A stretch of DNA of 64,000 bases from Chamaea fasciata (taxonomy: Eukaryota > Chordata > Aves > Passeriformes > Sylviidae). A program made the translations under genes and the position numbers. This document shows, piece after piece, positions 1 through 9,308 of this stretch. The DNA is taken from NCBI GenBank assembly GCA_029207755.1, contig JARCOQ010000005.1, positions 64,863,414 through 64,927,413 of the forward strand, written 5' to 3'. The number at the start of each line of letters is the position of its first letter. Within the stretch, counting starts at the first letter, position 1. Under the pieces are notes generated by a model, which worked only from the letters and a program-made list of their open reading frames with translations, was not told the DNA's origin and searched no databases.

Positions 1-3000
1 ACCTGGCTGTCTGCAAAAGGCCCTTTCACTGTGTCAAGCTGTAATAGTCCAGAAGGGGCTGCATGAGCCTTGTAAAGGTCCTATCAGTCCTCCCTCCCCC
101 ATGGCCCCTGTTGGCCCCTCTACCAAGGGGGCAGTGAGGAGCTAGGGGGTTGCTTTGGCTGAAGTGTGGTGCCTGCAGGACACCTTGGGCTGGCTCACTT
201 GTGGCAGGTCGTGGCACTGACAGCCCTGGGATGCTGGTTGCAGCCCTACAGGGGGAGTGTGTCTGAGCAGAGACTTCTGCAATGCATGCCAGGAGATGAC
301 ATTGGCCTTTTTGGACAGACACCCCTAATCTGTAGCACTTCTCCTGCATTGTGATATCTTCTCCTTTTATTCCTAACCAGTTTCCATTTCTCATAAAGTC
401 CACAACTTCTCTTGCTGTTTTATAGCATCCTTCTCCCTTCCTCCTCAGTAGTCTGGCAGGACCACGTGCTTCTGGGGAAGGGTAGAGCCAGAGGCTGTCA
501 GCTTCTCTTACGCTTGCCAAGGCAATGAGCTCCCTGCCAGCACACATGTCCAGGGCAGGTGTGTGTGCCGGATGCAGCACCAGTGGGTGCTCAACTCAGG
601 ATGGTGGTGGTTTTAAATGGTCCTTGGGCATGGACAGTGCAGACTTAAGACCTGGCTCCACAGAAAGGTTTGGCATAGGCTGTGCAGGGAGAGAAGGAGG
701 AGGAGCTGCCAGCCCACAAATAACTTCCCTTCCCCTGGGAGGGAAGAGCAGCTGGTGTAGCATCACGCCTCCATTGGTATGTGACTTTTGCAGCGGAATG
801 TTTTTGTGTATTTGGGGGATATTTGGGCAGATAAGTCCAGAGTGGGGAGGAATTGATTTTTTCGGATGGGTCTGGCCTGCTGCACCAGCTATGGTTAGGC
901 TTGCCCGAGCAAAAGGTTGAGAGAGAGGAACACGCGTCTGGCCACCCCATAATCGTCATCTTGTATCCTTGTCCTCCTGTATTGCCCTTTTCACAGTAAG
1001 CTGCACTTGAACAAAGGGGAGGTTAGAGGCATCCCAAAGACAAATTATGGAGATTTAGAATTCTGTTGAGTCTTACTATAACTGCCTTTTATCTGGGCAG
1101 GGATCCTCCCCATTGATGCACATTTTTCTGTGTACGCAGATAAATGCACTTGGCAAACTCGTTCCTCATTTTGATTTAAACAGGGTTCTCCTGGGTTGAA
1201 ATACTGTAGCAGGCTGACAACCAAGTTACAGAGCCATGCTACAGCAAGGGAAGGCCAGTGATTGCAAGCCCAGAATAAATAGCTGCATGAGTTGCAGTTT
1301 GACCAAAATAGGGGAAATAGCTGATTCCAACCTCCACATCTGAAATGGTAGCAGTGACAGCCCTGGACCTATTCCTCATAGAAAAAACACGCTACTCTTT
1401 TTTGAAGTTGAGATGGGAGGACTGAACGTGTGAAGAGCTCGGAAGTGCCCCGCTGCTTGATTTTCCCCTCTCTCTCTTTTGACACAGAATATTAATCCTG
1501 CTTAATGTAGGAAATACACTGTGATCACATCCTTGGGAGGCAGAACAGGATTTATTCTCAGGAAGGTGATGGATATTACTTCTCCAATGGGGCAGCTGTC
1601 ATTTAAGGACTGTATTTAGCTTCAGGACTTACGAAGGGGTTCACCTGGCCCTGTGTCCATGGAGCCCTAGTGAGTCAATCTAAACTGCACAAATTAGAGT
1701 GAAGAAATGTCTGTGATATACATACTACCCAGTCTGTGCATGTGTATTTCACATAGGCAGAGAAGCATCCCTAAGTCCCAGCTGCACCTAGCAGTGGTGA
1801 GATGGAGAAGAAGCCCTGGATGCTTGCTGAAGGGAAAGCACGGAAATACTGATGAGCCTGTTTCTCCTATTCCTTTTCTTAGTTGTACTAGTAATTATGA
1901 AGCTTTGTATGCTGCAGTTTGGAACTGTCATGCCCTCATCAGTGTGCATGCTCTGAGCGCCATAATAAGTAATTCCTCCTGGCTGTCTCTGCTAATCTTT
2001 CTCCTCTGTGCTGCAATGGAAGGGAAGTCAGGCTCAGCCACCGCATGTTAATAGCCTACCAGGGAGCCAGCTCAGAGCAGGCAATGGGGAGCTGCTAGGA
2101 ATAGGGAATGGAAAAATGGTACAAGTAGTTGCATGGGTGCCCAGAGTCAAAAATATGTTGACAGCATTTTTGAAAACAGCAGCGATAGATGGTGAGAAGG
2201 ATACACTGTCAATTTTTTCACAGAGCTTAAAAAATGAATGGCCAGTCAGGAGACATTGTATCTGTTCTTTCCAATAGCTGCAAGCCTTTGGGATAATGAA
2301 TTCGAAGAGTCTCTCTGCTATCCCCTAAGGGACACTATGTCTGCTTTCTAAACCCCTGCACTTGCTACTCTTTTTCTGACAAATACCAAGCCTTGAAGAA
2401 CAAGCAAAGCTTTGGATCAAAGTGTGTGTTGGAAGCAGGAGGCTGAGAAGACAGGATGGGTAGGCAGAGGTTTCAGGGTCTCATCTGGAAATGATGGGTC
2501 ACTGCAACATAAGGTGGAGTGGTTGGCAAGCCTAACAGATGAGTGGTGTGGAGAGCACTGGAGATCATTGATCCAGCAGTGTGAGCATCAAAAGGGTCAT
2601 GGGCTGAAATGCCAAGGGTGCATTGCCAAGGCAGAGCAGTGTCAACAGAACTGCTCATGGGCTTTGTGATCCTAAAGTGAAGAGAACTGAGACAAGTGCC
2701 AAGGAGGATAACCTATGGCCAGTATGTGAAGAGATGAGGTCTGGACAGACACATCCTTTCCTGCTGCTCATCATCACTTTCTGTACTGCAGTGTGTCTGA
2801 GGGCTCTTGTGTGGCTTTTAAATCTGTACAGCATGGGCACTCCAGATGGTTGAACATGCCAACAGGGTGAAGGGAAGAAAACGGGCAGTCACAAGCCAAG
2901 CTCTCTTTCCTAATAGTGTCTGTGTAACACCCCTCCAAAGACAAGCCTTGGAGTTTATTTAATTCCCCTTTGTTTGACAAGCCACTTCCACTCTGCTGTT

Positions 3001-3068
3001 GAATGGACAGCACCCAGGCAGCAAAGTGATGTTTTTTAGCAAAATTTTGGTGCTCTGCAGTGTGCAGA
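1..3068. other. Non-coding sequence upstream of CACNA1I coding exon
   Basis: I recognise no gene, RNA gene or mobile element here. Base composition is mixed, CpG is scarce and there is no CpG island, so the gene's promoter is probably not in this piece. An open frame of 184 codons on the minus strand (26-580) has no recognisable domain and ends against the window edge; I treat it as chance. The stretch is either intergenic DNA or, more likely, an intron between a non-coding first exon and the coding exon at 4385. Confidence 0.5.
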
Positions 3069-3657
3069 TGTATTGTGGTTCAACCCTGGCTGGCAGCTAA
3101 GCCACACACAGCTACTTGCTCACTACCCTCCAGCTGGAATGGGAGGAGAATCAATAGAGTAAAAGGTAGAAAAAGGCAGAAAAGTGAGATAAAGGCAGTT
3201 TGATAAGTAACACAAAAGTTGTGCACTCAAGTAAAGCAAAAAAAGGAATTTATTCACATCTCCTCATGGGCAGGCAGGTGTTCAGCCATCTCCAGGACAG
3301 CAGGGCTCCATCATACATAACACTGACTAGGGAATACAAAGTCTATCACTCCAAATTTTCCCTCTTTCTTCCTTCTTCCCCCAGATTTATGTGCTGAGAA
3401 TGATGTCATATGATATAGAATATCTCTTGGGTTAGTTGGGATCAGCTGGCCTGGCTGCAAACCCTCCCAACTTCTTGTGCATCCCGAGCCATCTCACTGG
3501 TGGGGTGATGGGAGGAACAGAAAATGCCTTGATGTTGTGAGACTGGGCTCAGCAGTAATTTGGTATTATCAACAATGTTTCCAGTACAAATCCAAAATGC
3601 AGCCCTACTCCAGCTACTGGGAAGAAAATTAACTCTTTCCTAGCCAAAACCAGTACA
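3069..3657 (-). mobile_element. Solo LTR, avian ERV, minus-sense (copy 1)
   Basis: Read on the minus strand the element begins with TGTACTGGTTTTGGCTAGG and ends near CCACAATA. This is the pattern of a very common bird LTR whose sense strand starts TGTCCTGGTTTTGGCTGGGA. The minus strand also carries the family's block around ATATGACATCAT and a purine-rich, A/T-rich 3' part. A second, independent copy of the same family lies at 31620-32186 in the same orientation. No internal retroviral sequence adjoins it, so it is a solo LTR. Target-site duplications could not be matched, and the right-hand minus-strand end is uncertain by about 5 bases. The TSD size class in the sister copy (5 bp) suggests an ERVL-like element; that is inference. 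Confidence 0.8.
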
Positions 3658-4384
3658 GGCTGCCAATGAGCTTGAGACCTGCTCTTCTCAAGACCACCCA
3701 TGCTCTCTGACCATTCTGTTCAGTGAAATAACTTTTGCAGCTCAGGTTCATGGTGTTTCCACTGCTCCAGCATAGGAGAGCTCAACAAGCTTGAGTAAAA
3801 GATGTTTAAAGTTTAATCCCACTTCTGTCTTGTATTACAGCTTGCTGTTTGAATGAGTGACTGTCGTGTATGGGCTTGACATGTATTTGTCAGTGTCACT
3901 CTGATGGAGCCTGTGCAATGTTGTGACACAGAGCCAGAGTGCCCTTCGATGGGAGAGCTGGGCCAGCAAAACTAAACCTGGAGCTGGCAGGATACTGTTA
4001 GGGATTGTAAGGGCAGGATGGCTCTGTTGTGTCAGGATGGGCCTGTACTGTTCAAAACATTGTATTTTGTTATGGTGCTCAGGCTGCCTCCAAAAGAGCT
4101 GGCACCATCCTCTGAGATGGTGCAGCACTCTGACAGGGTGTCTCAGGGGCTACAGGGATGGTTAAATGGTGATGGAGAGGAGTAGCCAGAGGAGTCTTGG
4201 TTGAGAGAGTGACTGGCAGAAGATAGCTTAAAACTGCTTCAGCACCAAGTGATTTATCATTTGTCAGAGCTGTCAGTCCTGCAGCTCTTCCCTTCTCTGG
4301 ACTTGCTAGAAGAGCACAGATGTGCTGTGCTTTTGCTGCTGATTCCTTGTGGGGTTCAATTTCTCTTTCTTGCTTCCTCTCCAG
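3658..4384 (+). other. Intronic sequence before the coding exon
   Basis: No repeat or exon is recognised between the LTR and the splice acceptor at 4384. The last 40 bases become strongly pyrimidine-rich, as expected at an intron end. Confidence 0.5.
4346..4384 (+). promoter_or_regulatory. CACNA1I: U2-type splice acceptor of the CACNA1I coding exon
   Basis: A tract rich in T and C (TTTCTCTTTCTTGCTTCC and following) ends in CAG at 4382-4384, directly before GGGTTC. This is a strong major-spliceosome 3' splice site placed 21 bases before the start codon. It implies that the 5' untranslated region starts in a separate upstream exon. It could instead be a chance match inside a long first exon, but the tract's strength argues against this. 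Confidence 0.65.
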
Positions 4385-4405
4385 GGGTTCTTGCTTGTGG
4401 CTGGC

Positions 4406-4686
4406 ATGGCAGAGTACATCCCCCAGCCTCCCTCCACCTGGCCTGCAGGCCCACAGCCCCCTCACACTTCTGCCATCTGCCCACTGGAGCCTGTGGATTT
4501 GGGGATCTCAAAGCAACAAACACCACCGGAGCAGCCACTGTCCTCCCTGGAGCTGGGTGAGGATGAAGAAGTCAACTCCCCTCTGGATCCTGATGTCCCC
4601 TACCCAGACCTGGCTCCAGTTGTCTTCTTCTGCTTGAAGCAGACCACCAGCCCACGGAGCTGGTGCATCAAAATGGTGTGCAACCC
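4406..4686 (+). CDS. CACNA1I: T-type calcium channel alpha-1I (Cav3.3), first coding exon
   Basis: This partial CDS gives 93 residues plus two bases of the next codon. Cav3.3 is the pore-forming subunit of a low-voltage-activated calcium channel in the neuronal plasma membrane; only its cytosolic N-terminus is encoded here. Residues 1-64 are variable, rich in Pro and with an acidic run (GEDEE at 51-55). Residues 65-93 are the conserved stretch before segment IS1, including [19 protein letters not shown]. From memory of the family this fits CACNA1I (FFCLRQTTSPRNWCIKMVC) much better than CACNA1G (FFYLSQDSRPRSWC) or CACNA1H (FFCLGQTTRPRSWC). The MAE start matches the mammalian protein, and the ATG at 4406 has a good context (G at -3, G at +4). 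The frame stays open upstream to 4349, but the splice acceptor at 4384 makes MAEY the better start. Reading through the donor gives a stop within five codons. Confidence 0.93.
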
Positions 4687-4696
4687 ATATCCTTTT
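4687..4696 (+). promoter_or_regulatory. CACNA1I: Minor-class (U12, AT-AC) 5' splice site
   Basis: The conserved Cav3 reading frame stops matching after Cys-Asn-CC at 4686. The next bases are ATATCCTTTTTG, which match the ATATCCTT consensus of U12-type donors exactly. No GT donor occurs at this point. The split leaves the Pro codon interrupted after two bases, which fits the family's next residues (Pro-Trp-Phe-Glu). Established knowledge: voltage-gated sodium and calcium channel genes keep AT-AC introns at conserved sites. The matching acceptor and branch site are not in the window. Confidence 0.88.
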
Positions 4697-4923
4697 TGAG
4701 CTGCCCCTTCTCTCTCCTCCCTGCCTCTGGCTCCCTCCTGCCCCATCCTCCCCTTATTCTGCCCTCCTGGGGTGCCTTGCAGGTAAGGCATACCTTTTAT
4801 TACATATTTCATGACCTTCTTTGTTCACTGCTTGTGCTTAAACAGAACTTCTGCTGGTTTAGTGTGTGATCAAAAGAAATAGATAATGAAAGAGCTGCTG
4901 ACAGTCCAAGGCACAGGGACTGG

Positions 4924-5339
4924 TGTAGGATATGGGGTTATAATTGTAAAAGTGTTTCAGGCTTATGCTCACCAGAAGGCCCCATGGGAAAGGCACAGCG
5001 GCAGGCTGGGCGGTTGGAAGGTGGTTGAGGGGCGAGAGGCAGTCAGGAGTGAGGAGAGTCAGTTGAGTGACAGTTGAAAGTAAGATTGTGATTGGCTGGA
5101 GGAATGCGTGGACAGCGTATGAGCGGGAAGCTGATTGGGTGGTAGGATGCACGGACGGCAGCACTGCAGCTGAGCTAGCCAGTGGGTGCCCTGCTTTAGC
5201 TAAATTCTGTTAGGCCTCAGTTTGGTTTCAGTTATGTCAGGTAGGGATAAAAGGTATAAAATGGGTGCGATTTCTACAATAAAGTGATCTCCTTCAGGTG
5301 CATAAGAGGGTCTGTGTCTCTTTGTTCCCCACTGCTATG
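4924..5339 (+). mobile_element. Solo LTR with 6-bp target duplication, sense orientation
   Basis: The element starts TGTAGGATATGG and ends CTATG, an apparent decay of CTACA. It is flanked on both sides by GACTGG (4918-4923 and 5340-5345), an exact 6-bp target-site duplication. It shows LTR anatomy: two copies of a 43-bp U3 unit containing GATTGG (inverted CCAAT), at 5090 and 5133; a TATAAAA box at 5255-5261; and an AATAAA signal at 5278-5283, followed by a T/G-rich stretch. The 6-bp duplication and the closely spaced TATA and AATAAA recall ERVK or alpharetrovirus-like LTRs (inference). It sits only 237 bases past the exon's donor, and a relative lies inverted at the right edge of the window. 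Confidence 0.9.
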
Positions 5340-6611
5340 GACTGGGAGCTGGGATAGTGAAGGTGTGAGGAGAGGTACATTAGATAGGCCTGTTCTTCCC
5401 CTTCCCAGCTCCCTTTTCACCTGGGACAGAGTAGGATTTGCTAGCCCAGGAGCTTTTCAGACTTCCATGAATGGTAGAGGTGTTTGAAAATACAGGCTTT
5501 ACTGAAAGCTCACCTTGCCCTTAGTGAGTGAACCACCGTTCCTTCTGCACCCTGATTGCAGATAGGGAAACCTAGGTGACCCCTTGCCTTTCCATTTAGT
5601 ACATGTCACTATCCTGCCAGTGTCTTCTTGTGATGTCTGGCCAGGAATGAATGTCTGGCCAGGAAAGAGGGCCCCTGCAGCCCCTTAGTGCAAATCATGG
5701 CCACCTACACAGCTCATCTCCAGGAGCCTGCTAGCTGGCCTCCGTGGCTCCTGAGCCGGATGTGATATAAAAACCATGAGCAACAAGAGCTGTTGTTCCT
5801 TGAACTGTGGGATCTTGATGGTGTGGAGGAAATGGAGAAGAAGATGAGTCATCAGAGAGGTTGGTCTGAGATTTTATGTGAACATTTTTCTAGCTGGAAA
5901 TCTCAAGTAGCAGCACTTTCTACCTGGAAGTTTCTTAGCTCCTAGTTAGGTGGGCATTATCTATAATGATGCATGTTCTGGTTTTGATGTATAGGCTTCT
6001 ATATTAAACCTGAATGTCTGGGCATACAGCGGAGACTAGCAAAATCTTTCCAAGGGTATTTTCGGCTTAAGAGCTAAAGAGCTTCACCAAACCCCAGGCG
6101 AGGAGTTGAAGTAGTGTCAGCAGTAACAGCTGGCCTTAAATGGATGAAATTTGTTTTAATTTCAAGTGTAGGTAAAGGTTTGTGTTTGAGCTCTGAGCTC
6201 TTGTCTTAAAGTTCAAAAGCCACTGAAGAGATGTTGCAGTCTCAAACACGGGTTATGGCTGAGATTGGAGATTTAGATATTCTGCTTTCCTTTCTACTGG
6301 CTGCTGTATAAAATTTAAAAACTTTGTATTGAATTATGCATTGCTTTTCTACCACTGTGTGCCTGTGCTAGTTATTTTGTTCTGGGAATCTTGTCCCAGC
6401 ATGTGTCAGAGCAGAATTCAGAACAGGACTCAGAGTAAAGCACGAGACATTTGTGTCATGATAAAAGACTAGATTTGGGAAGTGAAAGAAGAGTTACAGC
6501 GTGGGTTTGGGATGAAGGCTTGCTTTTGGATGAGGAAAGGAGGTTGTGGTGGAAGAAGATAAGACCCTGTCCTTATTGCTGGCTAAAAAGTCGCTCAAAA
6601 TAATCCCTCCA
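5340..6611. other. CACNA1I: Intron sequence, nothing recognised
   Basis: There is no exon or repeat family that I can name. A small tandem duplication of about 15 bases (GTCTGGCCAGGAA-type) occurs near 5636-5663. Confidence 0.45.
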
Positions 6612-6912
6612 TGTCACAGCTAGTCTTAAGCTAAGACAAAATAAATCCGGTCATGTCAAGTCCAGTTCGGCTGACCTGGCTTGTTCCTGAAGTCCCTAGG
6701 TGAATAAGAGAGCTTGTGCAGAGACCTCAGCCAATCATAGCCAGTCCAGAGAGCAGACATATCAAGGAGCTGAGCAATCCTAAGACTCAGACCAATCAGT
6801 GTCTAGGGCCGGGAGTTTTGAACTCCCTATATAAGAAGGTTTTGAACAATAAAACAGTCTATGTCTTATGATCAAGAGGACTTGAGTCATGATTTCTGTC
6901 TCCCTACCTACA
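6612..6912 (+). mobile_element. Short solo LTR, sense orientation
   Basis: This 301-bp unit begins TGTCACAGC and ends CCTACA. It has two CCAAT boxes (near 6730 and 6792), a TATATAAG box at 6828-6835 and AATAAA at 6848-6853. CCAAT, TATA and poly(A) signal in this spacing are typical of an LTR U3/R region. No internal sequence adjoins it. No clear target duplication was found, so the ends may be off by a few bases. The family is not identified. Confidence 0.75.
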
Positions 6913-8643
6913 ACCATCAAATAATACCTTCAATTTGGTATATTGAAAGGAGTTTGCCTTCAGTTGTTGGAACTATTATTCAAGAAATTAGGCTATTTTA
7001 GTTTTTAAGTGTTACTTTTGTCCTAATCTGCAGACAAATGTGCTCTTTGACTTAGAAAAGGACTTTTTCTTATTAGAAACTAGACTAAGAAGGAAAAAGC
7101 CTCATCCAATCACCTGTTGATTCCTTACATGTGGCCACAGGTGCCACCAGGGAGCGAAGGGCAACTTTGGAGCTGCTGGTAACTTTTTGGAAGAGTTGTG
7201 TCAAACTTGAAGTTTCAGCTCAGCTATGTGAAGTTGGGAGATCACATGACTAGTGGAGACTGTGGTGAGGATTCAACTCCTCCTGAATGGAGGGGCTTGT
7301 TTTCTTTTCAACCCCTTGTGCTCTTCTTTTTGAAAGGCTCATGTAATAAATAAGTCTCTTCTCAAATGAGGGGTTGTTTCTGCACCCTGAAGGCTTTTTA
7401 CATGTAATCATCTGCTCTTGGAATCGCACTGTTTTTAACTGCACCATAGAAAGGATACATTTGCATGGCCTGGTGGCAGATGGCTGGGAATCAGACCCTT
7501 CACAAGAAAGCAGACCCTTCCATGAAAATCAAATCATGTCTTTTAGGAATTGATATGCTTGCCTGCTTTTCACCCTTGTTATACTGAGCTACTGGGTCTC
7601 CAATGTGCTTAAGCTAAGTAGGGGTGGGATGAATCACTGTCATAGGTCAACACCTGGCCTTTTGTGAAGATTCAGCAAAAAGATGGGGCATTAATTAAAT
7701 GCCTATTAATCTTCTTGTGGAATTTTTTACTAGGCTAGAGCTTCATGATCGTTGTTACAGAAGTACTGTCAATGAGATTTAAAATGGAAGCTCTGATAGT
7801 TAAGGACTATGTAACAATTTTTTTAAGCACAAGGTCATTAACCACCAAATTTCAATTTAGGTAATTGCATTCTAACTACTTAAATCCCCCTCTCTTGAAG
7901 ATTATTTTTCCTTTTGTGAGCAGTCCTGCAATTTTTTAATGTGCTAATAAACAGCTGCCATATTGCTTTGCTGCAGTGCAGTAATAGGAGTTTTGCTTTT
8001 AAATTGCTTCTGAAAGCATATTTGTGTAGAGATGTGTGATGCTGTCATTGCAAAAACTGTAGATCCAAACTCCCTTTTAAGAAGAGGACTATGATACGGG
8101 TGAAAGTTGGGGTATTTGTCCCCAAAGAGAGTCTTTACTGTGCTTTTTGCTGTTGTAGTGTGTGGTGAAAAGGAGCCTGATGCTTTCAAGTTTGGTGATT
8201 TGCATGTTCTTGGGATGGCTTTACATACAGCACAAGTAAATGCTTGAATAACCTTAGTTTATTGGGAAGAAGTTTTTTTTTATTATTATTATTCCTAATA
8301 TACCTTAATTAGAGACAAGTAGGTGCTGTATCAACTGGGTATGCAATGCAATGCAACACATACCTGGAGCCTGGCTTGTCTCCTGATTAGAAAGGAGTTG
8401 TTGTGATGCAGCATGTTAGCAACCAGCCAGCTGGTTTGTTTAGGTTAATTTGTGCTTTGATAACTGAAGGCTGGACTGCTTGGAGTTGTAGATCACAGAG
8501 CTGTTGCAGCTATAAAGTTAATACAGTCAGTATTTGAGATATGGTTATGAAAAAGGCTAGAAGATTTTTATTCTTTTATAAAAGCTAAACTCTGTCATAT
8601 AGAATTTGAAGTCAAGCTTGGATGGGGAAATAGGATGAAAAAC
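6913..8643. other. CACNA1I: Intron sequence, AT-rich, nothing recognised
   Basis: No exon or known repeat is seen. A small AT-rich inverted repeat (GGCATT...AATGCC) lies at 7687-7703, and a T/ATT run at 8272-8293. Confidence 0.45.
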
Positions 8644-9308
8644 TGTCCTAGGGTGACTTTATGATGCTTGTATCTCCAATTGTCTGTTCTGTTTGTGCTG
8701 CATATGGAGTTCTGTGCTTCTAAGACTGCTTTTGAGGGTGAAGCAGGGAAAGAAGAAGCGTGCAGTATGTTTTGAGAAAACAGTGTTCACTCCTCTGCAT
8801 TTTTTCTTGGGACAGGGTTGTTCAACTGAGGCACAGACAGCAGCGGGACAGAAATTTTTTTTTGCTTTTAGTTAGTTAGTTAGTTTAGCTAGCTGAGGCA
8901 GAGAAGCTGCCTGGACTGTTCTTTTTTTTTTTTTTTTTTTCCTTTTTCTTGGGACTGTTTAATCCTGCTCTGGACTGAAAGACCCAGAGGAGCACCGAGA
9001 GCTGGCACCTACAGCTCACCGGGGCCTGGACCTCTGGAGGGACTGATAAAGGACTGACCGAGTCGAGCTACATGCACGGCAGGGACTTTCTCAATTTGCC
9101 TCTCACTCCAGAACAGAAGGTTTTATTGTTTCATATTATTCATTCTTTGTGCTTGTGGGAACGTTGTTTGTTAAATAAATAGTTTTTTTCCACTTTTCTC
9201 TGAGGAAGTTCTTTTCCTGGACTGGCTGGGAGGAGGATCTGTTTAGGTCTGCTTCCCAAAGGGACCCTATTCAGGGGTTTTCTCACAAATTTGCTCTAAA
9301 CCAGGACA
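8644..9308 (+). mobile_element. Solo LTR of a bird ERV family, sense orientation
   Basis: The 665-bp element starts TGTCCTAGGGTGAC and ends CCAGGACA, giving inverted termini. Internal marks I associate with a common songbird LTR include repeated GTTA units (8872-8887), a T run (8923-8940), the stretch around CTGGACTGAAAGACCCAGAG, and an AATAAA signal at 9174-9179. The flanks AAAAC (before) and AAAGC (after) look like a 5-bp target duplication with one change. No internal retroviral region adjoins it. Confidence 0.88.

Noticed and set aside
26..580. 184-codon open frame on the minus strand
   Set aside because: It has no recognisable domain, no splice or start context and no family resemblance. 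It does not resemble RPS19BP1 or other neighbours expected upstream of CACNA1I.
4249..4637. Overlapping open frames beside the CACNA1I exon in the other two frames
   Set aside because: They are shadows of the real exon; only the frame starting at 4406 matches a known family.
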